This document shows positions 1 through 8,110 of a stretch of DNA of 40,071 bases, one piece after another. The stretch comes from Bacillus sp. AFS073361 (GTDB lineage Bacteria; Bacillota; Bacilli; Bacillales; Cytobacillaceae), in the NCBI RefSeq assembly GCF_002567005.1, contig NZ_NUZU01000030.1, positions 123,951-164,021 of the forward strand. The letters run 5' to 3'. The notes beneath the pieces are model-generated. The model did no database searches, was not told where the DNA came from, and was given only the letters and a program-made list of their open reading frames with translations. A program made the translations under genes and the position numbers. How positions within the stretch are numbered: position 1 is the first letter of the stretch; each line of letters starts with the position of its first letter.

Positions 1-40
1 CCCGCGGAAAGCGAAGTGCCTGGAACGGAAATCAACAGAC
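1..40. repeat. Right half of a dispersed palindromic repeat, cut by the window edge
   Basis: The first 40 bases are GC-rich compared with what follows and end in AATCAACAGA (30-39). The last 66 bases of the window begin with the reverse complement, TCTGTTGATT (40006-40015), and contain matching GGCAC and GCGGG blocks in inverted order. The two ends therefore look like opposite halves of one small repeat family with imperfect terminal inverted repeats. From memory, similar intergenic repeats are common in Bacillus and Neobacillus genomes; that is recall, not a search. No coding potential. Confidence 0.7.
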
Positions 41-141
41 AAGTTTAACACAGCCCACAAATATTAAACATAGATTTGTAGTGAATGGGTGGTAAATCTA
101 TAGTAAAATAAAAAGTAGTCAGTCGGATTGGAGGCAATCGT

Positions 142-456
142 ATGGAAGAATATTTTTCTTTTGATCATCGTCTTGGTATTCCAGTACCCGAATTAACTTT
201 GGAATGGGACCAATACAACGAGGAAACACAACAAAAGATTCTCTTTTACTGGGAACAAGTCCGCGGTTCGATCCCTGACCGGATTAGTGAACTTGAAACC
301 GAAATTAATTTGAAACAAACACTTCTCTCCAATGAATGTAATTTTCCACGTTCATGTCAACTGAACACGGAAATCGCAGAACTCGCTTCCATTATTAATG
401 ATTTATGGCTATGGTACCGAGCAAACGAAGTGCTTTCAACAAAAGCCCATCAATAG
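142..456 (+). CDS. Small hypothetical protein, 104 aa
   Basis: I do not recognise this protein. It is 104 residues, acidic and rich in Glu, Asn and Leu, with no signal peptide or membrane segment. Residues about 25-100 look largely helical (Glu/Leu-rich stretches around 46-62 and 73-90), with a Trp-rich patch near residue 88-92. Two cysteines (about 66 and 72) are six residues apart with no other metal-binding pattern. The ATG follows a good ribosome binding site (GGAGG, 129-133) with about 8 bases spacing. It is monocistronic, convergent with moaB and separated from it by a bidirectional terminator. Probably a real conserved Bacillaceae protein because of the ribosome site, codon use and terminator; function unknown. 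Confidence 0.7.
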   Translation: MEEYFSFDHRLGIPVPELTLEWDQYNEETQQKILFYWEQVRGSIPDRISELETEINLKQTLLSNECNFPRSCQLNTEIAELASIINDLWLWYRANEVLSTKAHQ

Positions 457-488
457 AAAACTCCCTTTCCATCGAAAAAGGGAGTTTT
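457..488. terminator. Bidirectional rho-independent terminator between the 104-aa gene and moaB
   Basis: AAAACTCCCTTT (457-468) pairs perfectly with AAAGGGAGTTTT (477-488) around an 8-base loop. The A-rich and T-rich arms allow it to end transcription from both convergent genes. Confidence 0.9.
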
Positions 489-494
489 CTCTAT

Positions 495-1007
495 TTAGAG
501 GTCTTTTTGTATCTCTCTAACTACATGCCCTAGTTCAGGCAGAATTAATTTATTCATGGCGAGCTTCACGGCACCTGTGGAGCCAGGGGTAGAGAATACT
601 GCTTTATTTTTTACCACACCAGCAATAGCCCTAGAAAGAATAGCTGCCGAACCAATATCTTCTTGAAAACTCAACATCCGGAATATTTCACCAAAACCGA
701 CAATCTCTTTATCAAGTAATTTTTCTACCGTTTCAATCGTTACGTCCCGCTTGGCAATCCCCGTTCCGCCATTTGTTATAATGACATCAATTTCTTCCAT
801 TCCACATCCTTTTACGATTTCATCTTGGATGGGCTCAGCTTCATCTTTTACAATGACGTAATCAACAATCTTGTGTCCTGCATGTTCAAGCAATTCCATC
901 ATTAACTTTCCACTTTTATCTGTTTCCTTTGTTCTTGTATCACTAACTGTTATAACTTTGCAATTAACTTTTCTAGGTGCGGCCTTTTTATGTTCTTGTG
1001 TACTCAT
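495..1007 (-). CDS. moaB: Molybdenum cofactor biosynthesis protein MoaB
   Basis: MoaB/MogA-family protein of 170 aa, the usual length. The family binds molybdopterin and acts late in molybdenum cofactor synthesis; MogA adenylates molybdopterin and MoaB is its relative. Visible motifs are the VSDTRT segment near the start (about 21-26), the TNGGTG loop (about 78-83) and a PGS-TGAV segment near 140 that forms the pterin-binding pocket. The ATG overlaps the stop of the upstream EcsC-family gene by four bases (ATGA), so the two are probably cotranscribed and translationally coupled. No other cofactor genes are in the window. Other moa/moe genes must lie elsewhere if the pathway is complete. Confidence 0.93.
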   Translation of the reverse strand: MSTQEHKKAAPRKVNCKVITVSDTRTKETDKSGKLMMELLEHAGHKIVDYVIVKDEAEPIQDEIVKGCGMEEIDVIITNGGTGIAKRDVTIETVEKLLDKEIVGFGEIFRMLSFQEDIGSAAILSRAIAGVVKNKAVFSTPGSTGAVKLAMNKLILPELGHVVREIQKDL

Positions 1008-1846
1008 CCCATTAACTCCTCTTTTTCTCGTAGGTAACGTAGTTGATAATATTTATGAGCCACATCCGTTACTTTTCTAGTTAACTGATAATTTGCACCA
1101 GCACCAATGGCCATGCTGACAAGCGGTATTCCTTGAATCGTTTTTTTTCTGAACAGCGAAATGACCAGCGCTTTCATAAGTTGTTGAACTGGTTGTTCAA
1201 GCCAGGTGATATCAGTTATTTCTTCATTTCCTTCATAAAAATAATAGTCTTCCTGCGCCTCTAATTCTTCCATCAGCGAGGTCCAGCCTGCTCTTTGCAG
1301 TCTTGGAGGTAGTGTAGCCGTGTGAAAGACCTTCAGAGAGGTCATCATTTCAAATGGGGTATTCACTTCCACCCCGTAAGTCATCGCTATTAATTGGACA
1401 ACCCTTAAATTAATTACTGCTATCGCTGGTATATCTGTGCTTAATAGCAGTGGACCACCAGTCCCAGCTAATCCCCCTTGCGCAAAGGAATAAAACCGAT
1501 GACGGGCAATTTGCTGCTCAGCAATATATTGTAATTGTTCAATGCTTAATTTTTTTAGATCTGCAATTTCTTCTAGATCCTTATAAAAGATTCGCCCCGA
1601 TGAAAGAATTCTCTCCTTTGCATCCATTTGCAGCTGAGAACCTTGGATCATGCTATGTAAATGAAACAGCCAGCTATCGATCACTGAAAAGAATTGGCTT
1701 TGAACCTTTTCAGGCAATAATGAGAATGATTGCTGCAGAAATTTTTCATAGGTTAATTGGAAATCATTCGGCTCGAATTCAAATAAATTTCTTTCCCAAT
1801 CCTGTATTTCATTCAAGACCATTGCTTCACGGTCTGTTAATGGCAT
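1004..1846 (-). CDS. EcsC family protein
   Basis: 280-aa protein that resembles the EcsC family (named after the third gene of the B. subtilis ecs ABC-transporter operon; biochemical role unknown). The middle (about residues 115-165 here) carries the glycine-rich, moderately hydrophobic segment typical of the family (FAQGGLAGTGGPLLLSTD), followed by a second hydrophobic, glycine-rich stretch near the C-terminus (PLVSMAIGAGANYQLTR). I chose the ATG at 1846 rather than the in-frame start 15 codons upstream because GGGAGGAAT (1852-1860) sits seven bases before it. It overlaps moaB by four bases. Function in this pairing is unknown. Family assignment is by overall look of the sequence, not a search. 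Confidence 0.8.
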   Translation of the reverse strand: MPLTDREAMVLNEIQDWERNLFEFEPNDFQLTYEKFLQQSFSLLPEKVQSQFFSVIDSWLFHLHSMIQGSQLQMDAKERILSSGRIFYKDLEEIADLKKLSIEQLQYIAEQQIARHRFYSFAQGGLAGTGGPLLLSTDIPAIAVINLRVVQLIAMTYGVEVNTPFEMMTSLKVFHTATLPPRLQRAGWTSLMEELEAQEDYYFYEGNEEITDITWLEQPVQQLMKALVISLFRKKTIQGIPLVSMAIGAGANYQLTRKVTDVAHKYYQLRYLREKEELMG

Positions 1847-1916
1847 GTTTGATTCCTCCCAGTGCAAGGCTTTCTTTTTCAAGTATATCATAAAGAATTA
1901 CCTTGATAAAAAGACA

Positions 1917-1949
1917 AAAGACAAAAGCTATGCCCTAGCTTTTGCCTTT
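1917..1949 (-). terminator. Terminator of ackA
   Basis: A 14-bp stem with one G-T pair (1936-1949 with 1917-1930, five-base loop), followed on the minus strand by T-rich sequence. It lies directly after the ackA stop and before the EcsC-family gene, so ackA looks monocistronic. Confidence 0.85.
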
Positions 1950-1961
1950 TAATATTATCGA

Positions 1962-3155
1962 TTAATGAATGTTACCAAGACGTATAACGTCGCGGGCAAT
2001 CATCACTTCTTCGTTTGTTGGGATGATTAATACTTTTACTGGTGAGTGTGGGTAGTTAATAAATGCTTCTTCGCCTCTAACTTTGTTAAGAGCTGGATCC
2101 CAATAAACACCCATAAATTCTAGACCTCTTAAAACATTTTCCCTAATGGTGTCACTATTTTCCCCAATTCCTGCTGTGAAAATAATTGCATCTACACCGT
2201 TCATTCGTGAAGCATAAGAACCGATGTATTTATGAATTCGATTAGCAAAAACATCCAAGGCAAGTTTCGCACGCTCATTGCCTTTTTTCGCTTCAATTTC
2301 AATATCACGTAAATCACTTGAGAAACCGGACATGGCTAGCATACCACTCTTTTTATTAAGGACATCAAGTACTTCTTCAGCTGTTTGATTGGTTTTTTCC
2401 ATAATATATGGGATCAATGCTGGGTCAATATTACCTGAACGAGTACCCATGGTCACCCCGGCCAGTGGTGTAAAGCCCATAGATGTGTCAATGGACATAC
2501 CGCCTTCAATTGCTGCAATACTTGCACCGTTTCCTAAGTGACAAGAAATTAGACGCAATTGTTCAACAGGTCGCCCAAGAAGTTCTGCTGCACGTTGAGA
2601 AACATATTTATGAGAAGTTCCATGGAAACCATACTTACGAATACCATACTTTTCGTAGTACTCCATTGGTAAGCTGTATAGGTAAGAGCTGTCCGGCATC
2701 GTTTGGTGGAATGCCGTATCAAATACAGCTACTGCTGGAACATTAGGAAGTACGCTCATGAAGGCCTTAATTCCTGTTAGATTGGCTGGGTTATGCAATG
2801 GCGCAAGTTCAGATAATTCATCAATTTTCTTTATTACTTCGTCAGTAATGAGAGCAGAATCATTAAATGTTTCTCCACCATGGACCACACGGTGTCCCAT
2901 TCCAACAATTTCATTTAAGGATTTGATAATACCTAGAGTTGTTAATTTATCTAATAGCATTTTTACAGCTACTTCATGATCAGGAATATCAATTATTTCT
3001 TGGATTTTTTCACCATTAACCGTTATATTAAAAATTGAATCATTTAAACCGATTCTTTCGATTAATCCTTTTGTAATGACATCTTCACTTGGCATTTCAA
3101 ACAATTGAAACTTCAAGGAAGAACTCCCCGCATTAATTGCAATAATTTTTGACAT
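1962..3155 (-). CDS. ackA: Acetate kinase
   Basis: Interconverts acetyl phosphate + ADP and acetate + ATP, the last step of overflow acetate production. 397 aa, the normal length. The family's active-site residues can be read: Asn7 (in NAGSSS), Arg89 (GHRVVHGG), Asp146 (FDTAFH), His178 (YGFHGTSH) and Arg239, each two positions below the Methanosarcina numbering. The start at 3155 is chosen because AAAGGAGCGG lies just before it; a longer open frame adds ten residues with no ribosome site. A cre-like operator lies about 143-156 bases upstream of the start codon in a position suited to CcpA activation, as known for B. subtilis ackA. It is followed by its own terminator. Confidence 0.97.
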   Translation of the reverse strand: MSKIIAINAGSSSLKFQLFEMPSEDVITKGLIERIGLNDSIFNITVNGEKIQEIIDIPDHEVAVKMLLDKLTTLGIIKSLNEIVGMGHRVVHGGETFNDSALITDEVIKKIDELSELAPLHNPANLTGIKAFMSVLPNVPAVAVFDTAFHQTMPDSSYLYSLPMEYYEKYGIRKYGFHGTSHKYVSQRAAELLGRPVEQLRLISCHLGNGASIAAIEGGMSIDTSMGFTPLAGVTMGTRSGNIDPALIPYIMEKTNQTAEEVLDVLNKKSGMLAMSGFSSDLRDIEIEAKKGNERAKLALDVFANRIHKYIGSYASRMNGVDAIIFTAGIGENSDTIRENVLRGLEFMGVYWDPALNKVRGEEAFINYPHSPVKVLIIPTNEEVMIARDVIRLGNIH

Positions 3156-3297
3156 ATTGTTACCGCTCCTTTTATATAACAACACTGGTTTGGCATTTTT
3201 TTTGAGTAGTACAACATTATTTTGCTCAAACCACTCTTGATTATTTTCATCCTTAATTGAATCATTGTGTATAGTTTATTTCAAGGCAAATTTCTCG

Positions 3298-3311
3298 TGG
3301 CAGCGGTTACA
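3298..3311 (-). promoter_or_regulatory. Cre-like CcpA operator upstream of ackA
   Basis: TGTAACCGCTGCCA on the minus strand matches the cre consensus TGWNANCGNTNWCA at all but one position. Downstream of it TTGAAA (3279-3284) and TTCAAT (3256-3261) are 17 bases apart, giving a possible sigma-A promoter with the operator centred near -55. That placement fits activation rather than repression. The promoter boxes are weak matches. Confidence 0.6.
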
Positions 3312-3358
3312 TTACAAATGAAAATGTATTCTGATATTTCTTATTTTACAATATTAAA

Positions 3359-3396
3359 AAAGGATGAACCTAGAGAATAATCTCGGTTCATCCTTT
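3359..3396 (-). terminator. Terminator of ytxK
   Basis: AAAGGATGAACC and GGTTCATCCTTT (3359-3370, 3385-3396) form a perfect 12-bp stem followed on the minus strand by six T. It overlaps the ytxK stop codon, separating ytxK from ackA. Confidence 0.9.
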
Positions 3397-4371
3397 GTTT
3401 TCTTGAAACCATTTATCCATTTGGAATAGTATTTTGTCCATCTCTACAGCACTTGAAAGATTTGGTAATTCAACCAGTAATGCTTGCTTAGGAGGCATTA
3501 CACCTTCTCCTTTTTTTTGCAAGATAATGATACTTTTCGCTGTATTTTTATTTTTAAACATGCTTATTGGTAATTGGAGTAATCCTTGAACAATCACATG
3601 CTCTTTAAAAAATTCATGTAATTGTGGTGCTTGGTCACTTTCAAATAATCCATTAGGAATAAGAAAGAATAAATACCCGCCTGGCACTGTATGACGGACA
3701 CTTTGTTCCATGAATAGATGATGAGAGTAAGTATGCCCTTCACTTACACTGACTTGATAATCTGCAGCTCTGACATCATTTGGATAAAAGCCTACGGGCA
3801 AATCTGCGATTACTGCATCAACAGGATCAATAAACATCGGTTCAAGACTGTCTTGATTGAAGAGTTGAATAGGATGAGCTTGTAAATTTGCATTAACATA
3901 GGCAAGCTTTATAAGAAGGTCATCAATCTCAACGCCGACAGAATCAATTTTTCTTTGAAGATGATTTAAAACAGTTGTTAGCAAATTTCCCGTCCCCACT
4001 GCTGGATCAAGCAAGCGGAAGTTTGACTGTTTCATAAATCTTTCAACTAAATAGCCAATAAGTATCCCAACAGAATCAGGTGTCATTTGATGGTTCGGTT
4101 GAACACTATCGTTCATCCCTTTTAAAATAGCCAGCTGAAAAGCTTTTCGAATTTCATCGTTTGAAAACTTTTCTAAATGAATCTGTTCATATTGTTTCTT
4201 CATTCTTTTTTCTGTTAGTTCGCTGACCTCATCTTGCAGGATTGATCCTTGGAATAAATTCTCTCCTGTCTCAGCGAGTGCCTCTAAATATGTACAATTT
4301 AATTCTTCCTGCAGAAGAAGTGCAGTTTCATTAAATAACGTAAACAGTTGTTCTACTGGAGAAACTCTCAT
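3388..4371 (-). CDS. ytxK: Class I SAM-dependent methyltransferase, YtxK family
   Basis: Homologue of B. subtilis YtxK by sequence style and position next to ackA. 327 aa. The N-terminal ~90 residues are helical; the rest is an N6-adenine-methylase-like Rossmann fold with motif I LDPAVGTGNL (121-130), an acidic residue after beta-2 (VGVEIDD, 146-151) and DLPVGFYP (190-197) in the place of the (N/D)PP(Y/F) catalytic motif. The second motif proline is replaced by Val, so the substrate may differ from a classic DNA adenine methylase. The start at 4371 follows GGGTGGGGAT; the longer frame adds 20 residues without a ribosome site. No restriction or specificity subunit is nearby, so it is probably not part of a restriction-modification system. 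Substrate unknown. Confidence 0.88.
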   Translation of the reverse strand: MRVSPVEQLFTLFNETALLLQEELNCTYLEALAETGENLFQGSILQDEVSELTEKRMKKQYEQIHLEKFSNDEIRKAFQLAILKGMNDSVQPNHQMTPDSVGILIGYLVERFMKQSNFRLLDPAVGTGNLLTTVLNHLQRKIDSVGVEIDDLLIKLAYVNANLQAHPIQLFNQDSLEPMFIDPVDAVIADLPVGFYPNDVRAADYQVSVSEGHTYSHHLFMEQSVRHTVPGGYLFFLIPNGLFESDQAPQLHEFFKEHVIVQGLLQLPISMFKNKNTAKSIIILQKKGEGVMPPKQALLVELPNLSSAVEMDKILFQMDKWFQENKG

Positions 4372-4447
4372 TTGATCCCCACCCTCATTAATTTCCTTAT
4401 TCATTTTAATGAGTATCGACATATTATACAAGTTTTAAGCATAGAAA

Positions 4448-4473
4448 AAGGCCCTGCAATACACAGAGGCCTT
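4448..4473 (-). terminator. Terminator of tpx
   Basis: AAGGCC / GGCCTT arms (4448-4453, 4468-4473) with a 14-base loop, followed on the minus strand by TTTC. The stem is short but correctly placed just after tpx. Confidence 0.65.
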
Positions 4474-4486
4474 CTAAATCATTACA

Positions 4487-4987
4487 TTATTTAGCTGCTT
4501 TAGCTGCTTCAAGTGCTGCTTCGTAGTTCGGGTGGTTGGTTGCTTCACTTACATATTCAACATATGTAACTGTATCGTTAGAATCAACAACAAATACAGC
4601 ACGAGCCAACAGTCTTAATTCTTGGATAGCAACACCAAATGCTTCACCAAATGAGAGATCACGATGATCAGATAGTGTTTGCACATTTTCAATTCCACTA
4701 GCAGCACACCAGCGTTTTTGTGCAAATGGTAAGTCAACACTTACCGTTAATATTTTCACGTTACCTAAACTGTTTGCTTCTTCATTAAAACGACGTGTTT
4801 CCGCATCACAAACACCCGTATCCAATGAAGGGACAGAGGTAATTAAACGTACTTGACCTTTGGTACTTTCTAAGGTAACTTCTGACAAATCATTTGCCAA
4901 TACAGTAAAGTTAGGTGCTTTGTCCCCTACCTTTACTTCATTGCCTAAAAGTGTAATTGGATTCCCTTTAAATGTTACATTTGCCAT
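4487..4987 (-). CDS. tpx: Thiol peroxidase (2-Cys peroxiredoxin)
   Basis: Tpx-type peroxiredoxin, 166 aa, cytosolic, reduces hydrogen and alkyl peroxides with electrons from thioredoxin. The peroxidatic cysteine is Cys60 in the motif SLDTGVCD and the resolving cysteine is Cys94 (KRWC), the spacing of atypical 2-Cys Tpx enzymes. Pro53 and Thr57 of the PxxxTxxC active site are present (P-S-L-D-T-G-V-C). The ATG follows AAAGGAGGATG. It stands alone with its own terminator. Confidence 0.97.
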   Translation of the reverse strand: MANVTFKGNPITLLGNEVKVGDKAPNFTVLANDLSEVTLESTKGQVRLITSVPSLDTGVCDAETRRFNEEANSLGNVKILTVSVDLPFAQKRWCAASGIENVQTLSDHRDLSFGEAFGVAIQELRLLARAVFVVDSNDTVTYVEYVSEATNHPNYEAALEAAKAAK

Positions 4988-5126
4988 TTTACATCCTCCT
5001 TTGTCATGTTCAAGTTCTAGCGGATAATAGAAAACCGCTTCCCTTCAAATATGTACAGTGTAAATATATCTTTTCAAAATCTAATTTGCAATTAATAAGC
5101 TTTTGAATTTTCACATATTGCATGAA

Positions 5127-5166
5127 AAAAGTTAACCTTCCTCATCTTCCGGAAGATTAACCTTTT
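5127..5166 (-). terminator. Terminator of ytfJ
   Basis: On the minus strand a 15-bp stem with two G-T pairs (arms ending in CTTCC and beginning GGAAG), nine-base loop, then six T. It starts just after the ytfJ stop. Confidence 0.8.
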
Positions 5167-5169
5167 CTG

Positions 5170-5664
5170 CTATAATTCAAGTTCTTCTTTTGGTTTGTGC
5201 TCGTTTTTCAAACCTTGCAAACTATTTTGCTGTTGGCCCTGGTCCTTTTTTGAGAACATTTGCTGAATTTTATCTATCGCCTGAGGTGCCAGCTCTAATA
5301 TTTTTTCATACAAATGAGTGCTTTCATCCAAATGCAGCATTTTTACGCCATGAGAGTTGACAATTAAAAAGGCAATTGGGGTAATCGAGACCCCGCCCCC
5401 GCTCCCGCCGCCAAATGGATGGGATGAACTTTGACTTTGACTTTGACTTTGACCTTGCCCTTGCCCTTGCCCTTGACTTTGAGACCCCTCAAGCTTAAAT
5501 TCACTACCACCTGCGGCAAATCCAAAACCTACTTTTGACACAGTCAGAATAACACTACCATCAGGGGTTTCAACAGGATCACCAATGATCGTATTCACAT
5601 CAATCATTTCTTTAAGGCTTTCCATTGCAGTTGTCATCAAACCTTGAATTGGATGGTCAGACAT
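5170..5664 (-). CDS. ytfJ: GerW family sporulation protein YtfJ
   Basis: 164-aa member of the GerW/YtfJ family, conserved in spore formers; the family is linked to spore germination, but its biochemical role is not settled. The N-terminal part (PIQGLMTTAMESLKEMIDV) and the central GxxVxxPVS-like segment (about 36-60) are family-like. Residues about 71-90 are a low-complexity run of alternating Ser-Gln and Gly-Gln encoded by nine tandem hexamers (5429-5482), then Gly-rich sequence, then a conserved hydrophobic ITPIAFLIVN strand. The start at 5664 follows AAAGGAGGAAAC; a longer frame would add seven residues. It lies 17 bases after ytfI and is probably in one transcript with it. Confidence 0.9.
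   Translation of the reverse strand: MSDHPIQGLMTTAMESLKEMIDVNTIIGDPVETPDGSVILTVSKVGFGFAAGGSEFKLEGSQSQGQGQGQGQSQSQSQSSSHPFGGGSGGGVSITPIAFLIVNSHGVKMLHLDESTHLYEKILELAPQAIDKIQQMFSKKDQGQQQNSLQGLKNEHKPKEELEL
5429..5482. repeat. Nine tandem hexamers within ytfJ
   Basis: CTTTGA and CCTTGC/CCTTGA units repeat nine times without interruption. In the ytfJ frame each unit codes for Ser-Gln or Gly-Gln. Unit gain or loss by slippage would change length without shifting frame. Confidence 0.9.
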
Positions 5665-5681
5665 GGCTGTTTCCTCCTTTT

Positions 5682-6380
5682 TCAAATGGATTTTGTTTTA
5701 TCATTTGCAAAATTTGTTTTCTTTTTAAAGTGCGGAAGTCCGCCCCTCCAGAATATAAACAGTTTTAATCCTGCTAGAATAGCATGCCCGATACGAAACT
5801 GAATAATACATGTAAGTCTTGTTTGAATTACGGCTGCCTGAAAATGTGGAGTCACTGTTATTTTTGGCATTTCCTTCAGTTTTAAATAATGACTAATAAG
5901 ACCTATGATACTCCCTTTAAATGCCCAAATGGCACCCGTTATCGTCCCTGTGTGTGCTGCATCTCCTAAACCTATCAAAGTATTCCACTCAAATCCTTTC
6001 ATTGTAACTTTTTGAAAAAAATTCCTTACAATCCGATGTAGCCCAAATACATGATGCAGTAATTTTTTGGCATTTGATAAATTATTTTCAACTTCTTCAG
6101 CTGTGATTTGCTTGGAGTCCTCGCTAGTTGATTCAGTTGAGGAATCCCCCATTTTAGATTTACTTTTTACAACAATGCTAGGAGAATTATCATCCACTTT
6201 TATTAAAGGTACATTAATTGTATATTTTATTAATCCAAACCAAATCTTAAATTTTATCTTTAAATCATCATTGTCATTATGATGATAATAATTAATTAGT
6301 ATTGTTAATTTAGTAAAAAGAATGAGAATGAAAAAGAGCAATAGAATCGATAAAACTACGAGCACCCAGAACAATTTCAA
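5682..6380 (-). CDS. ytfI: DUF2953 domain protein YtfI
   Basis: 232-aa protein with an N-terminal membrane helix (about 3-25, LFWVLVVLSILLLFFILILF) and a soluble part carrying the DUF2953 region (conserved GLGDAAHTG around residue 137 and TVTPHF near 176). Function unknown; it is found beside ytfJ in many spore formers, so a role in sporulation is plausible. The start codon at 6378-6380 is TTG, with a weak AAAGG six bases upstream; the next in-frame TTG is two codons downstream. The middle (about 70-100) is a Ser/Glu/Lys-rich, probably disordered linker. No ATG start with a better ribosome site is visible nearby. Confidence 0.82.
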   Translation of the reverse strand: MKLFWVLVVLSILLLFFILILFTKLTILINYYHHNDNDDLKIKFKIWFGLIKYTINVPLIKVDDNSPSIVVKSKSKMGDSSTESTSEDSKQITAEEVENNLSNAKKLLHHVFGLHRIVRNFFQKVTMKGFEWNTLIGLGDAAHTGTITGAIWAFKGSIIGLISHYLKLKEMPKITVTPHFQAAVIQTRLTCIIQFRIGHAILAGLKLFIFWRGGLPHFKKKTNFANDKTKSI

Positions 6381-6424
6381 TCACAACCTTTCAGCGGGTA
6401 GTATTTGCTTTTTCAAAAAAAAAT

Positions 6425-6452
6425 AAACCTACCAACAAATGTTGATAGGTTT
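6425..6452 (-). terminator. Terminator of the sppA-yteJ operon
   Basis: AAACCTACCAACA (6425-6437) pairs with TGTTGATAGGTTT (6440-6452); one mismatch-like wobble. On the minus strand it is followed by a long T run. It sits directly after yteJ. Confidence 0.85.
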
Positions 6453-6456
6453 AAGA

Positions 6457-6924
6457 TCACCGTTCCACATGTACCACCGTTGTGTCAGTGAATAGATCAT
6501 GCAAGCCTTGTTTTTTGGGTAAAAAAGCAATAATTATATATCCAACAATGATTGTTGATGAAATAAAACGGCCAATCCATTCACGAAAGAGAATCGTCCC
6601 CCATGTCATTTGATCACTTCTTAAATCAACTACTTTCAATCCAAACACCATTTTTCCTAGGGTTTGATTTAGATACTTGGTCATTAGTACGAAATACAGA
6701 TAGAAGATTAACGCAGATATGATTGAGATTGGAGCAAACATGGACGATTCCGATAAAGAATAATTCACGATTCGAAAAACTGGTTTAATCAATATCCTAA
6801 CGATACTTCCCACTACCACCAAATCAAGAAGATAAGCCCATAGGCGCATCCAGAAGCCCGCATATCGAAAGGAAAGTTCATCTTTTCTGTCGTTCGGGTA
6901 TTCTTGATACTCATTCGTTTCCAT
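6457..6924 (-). CDS. yteJ: RDD family membrane protein YteJ
   Basis: 155-aa protein with the RDD pattern: RYAGFWMRLWAYLLDLVVVG at the first membrane segment (Arg and the paired Asp), then a second hydrophobic segment (about 65-85) and a third near 125-145. Function of RDD proteins is unclear. It lies 11 bases after sppA on the same strand, as in B. subtilis, where YteJ acts with SppA and limits its protease activity in lantibiotic resistance; the same pairing is likely here. ATG preceded by GGGGGAG. Confidence 0.9.
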   Translation of the reverse strand: METNEYQEYPNDRKDELSFRYAGFWMRLWAYLLDLVVVGSIVRILIKPVFRIVNYSLSESSMFAPISIISALIFYLYFVLMTKYLNQTLGKMVFGLKVVDLRSDQMTWGTILFREWIGRFISSTIIVGYIIIAFLPKKQGLHDLFTDTTVVHVER

Positions 6925-6935
6925 GGATACTCCCC

Positions 6936-7946
6936 CTATTCCGCATACAGGTACATAAGCCGCGGAGAATTCGGTCTTGATAGAACCTTCAACAAACCTG
7001 CCATTTCCATATCTTTACCCATTAATTTTTTTGCCTGCATTGTAAATAAGGATCCCAGCCCAAGTGAGTCTGAATAACGGACAACTTGTGCACCTTTAAG
7101 TTTCTCTTGTTTTTTCATATGTTTCACCACATCATCTAAGTAACCAAAACCATCAATTAACTGCAATTCCTTGGCTTGACGGCCATCATAGACACGACCA
7201 TCCGCTATTTTTTTCACCTGCGTGATTGGGAGGTTTCGTCCCTCTGAAATAACTTTAACAAATCCTTGATATGAATTATTTATCATCGACTGTAAGATCT
7301 GTCGTTCCTCCTCGGTCATTTTTCTTGTTGGGCTCATAATGTCCTTATGCTTACCACTTTTAATCGTAACGAAATCAACACCATATTTATCGGCAAGCCC
7401 TTTATAATTGACCCCTTCCATAATCACACCGAGACTGCCAGTCATTGTCTCGGGACTGGCATAAATCTTTTTAGCCGCTGTTGAAATATAATAACCTCCC
7501 GATGCAGCCATGGATCCCATTGAAATATAGACTGGCTTTTTGGTTTCTTTTTGGATTTCAGTTAATTTATCATGAATTTCTGCACTTTCAACCACTCCGC
7601 CACCGGGGGAATTGACTTTGATAATTATTCCCTTCACCGTATCATCTTTTTTAATATGGTTTAACTTTTTCATAAAGTCCTGATGATTGAAACCAGAGCT
7701 TTGCAGGATAGAACTTGTTTCCCCTGTATCCTGGATGACCCCATTTACATCAAGAATCACTATTTTCTTTAATTCATTCCCTTCATTGACAACCTCTTCT
7801 GTAAAAGGCTGTTCCTCAGAAGCCATAAAATCGGTGAAATTTGATTCCCATCCTTTAAAGGCAAAAGAGGATAAAAAATTAATGACAACCGAGATGAAGA
7901 ATAACGCTGCTGCAATCCCTAGTGCGGCCCACCGCTTTCCATTCAT
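6936..7946 (-). CDS. sppA: Signal peptide peptidase SppA
   Basis: 336-aa membrane-anchored serine-lysine protease that degrades leftover signal peptides; in B. subtilis also linked to protection against antimicrobial peptides. One N-terminal membrane helix (about 7-29) leaves the catalytic part outside. The nucleophile is Ser149 in MAASGGYY and the general base is Lys201 in HKDIMSP, both two positions above the B. subtilis Ser147/Lys199 pair. The NSPGGG loop (112-117) is the oxyanion region. Short form (single protease domain), as normal for Bacillus. First gene of sppA-yteJ; divergent from the NAD kinase gene. Confidence 0.96.
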   Translation of the reverse strand: MNGKRWAALGIAAALFFISVVINFLSSFAFKGWESNFTDFMASEEQPFTEEVVNEGNELKKIVILDVNGVIQDTGETSSILQSSGFNHQDFMKKLNHIKKDDTVKGIIIKVNSPGGGVVESAEIHDKLTEIQKETKKPVYISMGSMAASGGYYISTAAKKIYASPETMTGSLGVIMEGVNYKGLADKYGVDFVTIKSGKHKDIMSPTRKMTEEERQILQSMINNSYQGFVKVISEGRNLPITQVKKIADGRVYDGRQAKELQLIDGFGYLDDVVKHMKKQEKLKGAQVVRYSDSLGLGSLFTMQAKKLMGKDMEMAGLLKVLSRPNSPRLMYLYAE

Positions 7947-8110
7947 AAATACGTAAGCCCCCCTTTTTGTTTATCTCAAAAAATCAAGTCCTATTTCATA
8001 TTGTCTCAATAAAATGCTAAACTAATTTCAGACTAGCATTATTTCTTAGAGAAAATTTTTGTGATGGGGATAATGTTACAAAAATCTCATTAACTAGGGA
8101 GGTACATAAT

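Noticed and set aside
1450..1893. 147-aa open frame on the plus strand
   Set aside because: It lies antisense to the EcsC-family gene, has no ribosome site and its composition is a shadow of that gene.
3388..4371. Restriction-modification system around the YtxK methylase
   Set aside because: No endonuclease or specificity gene is adjacent, the catalytic motif is altered, and the gene is part of conserved Bacillus synteny.
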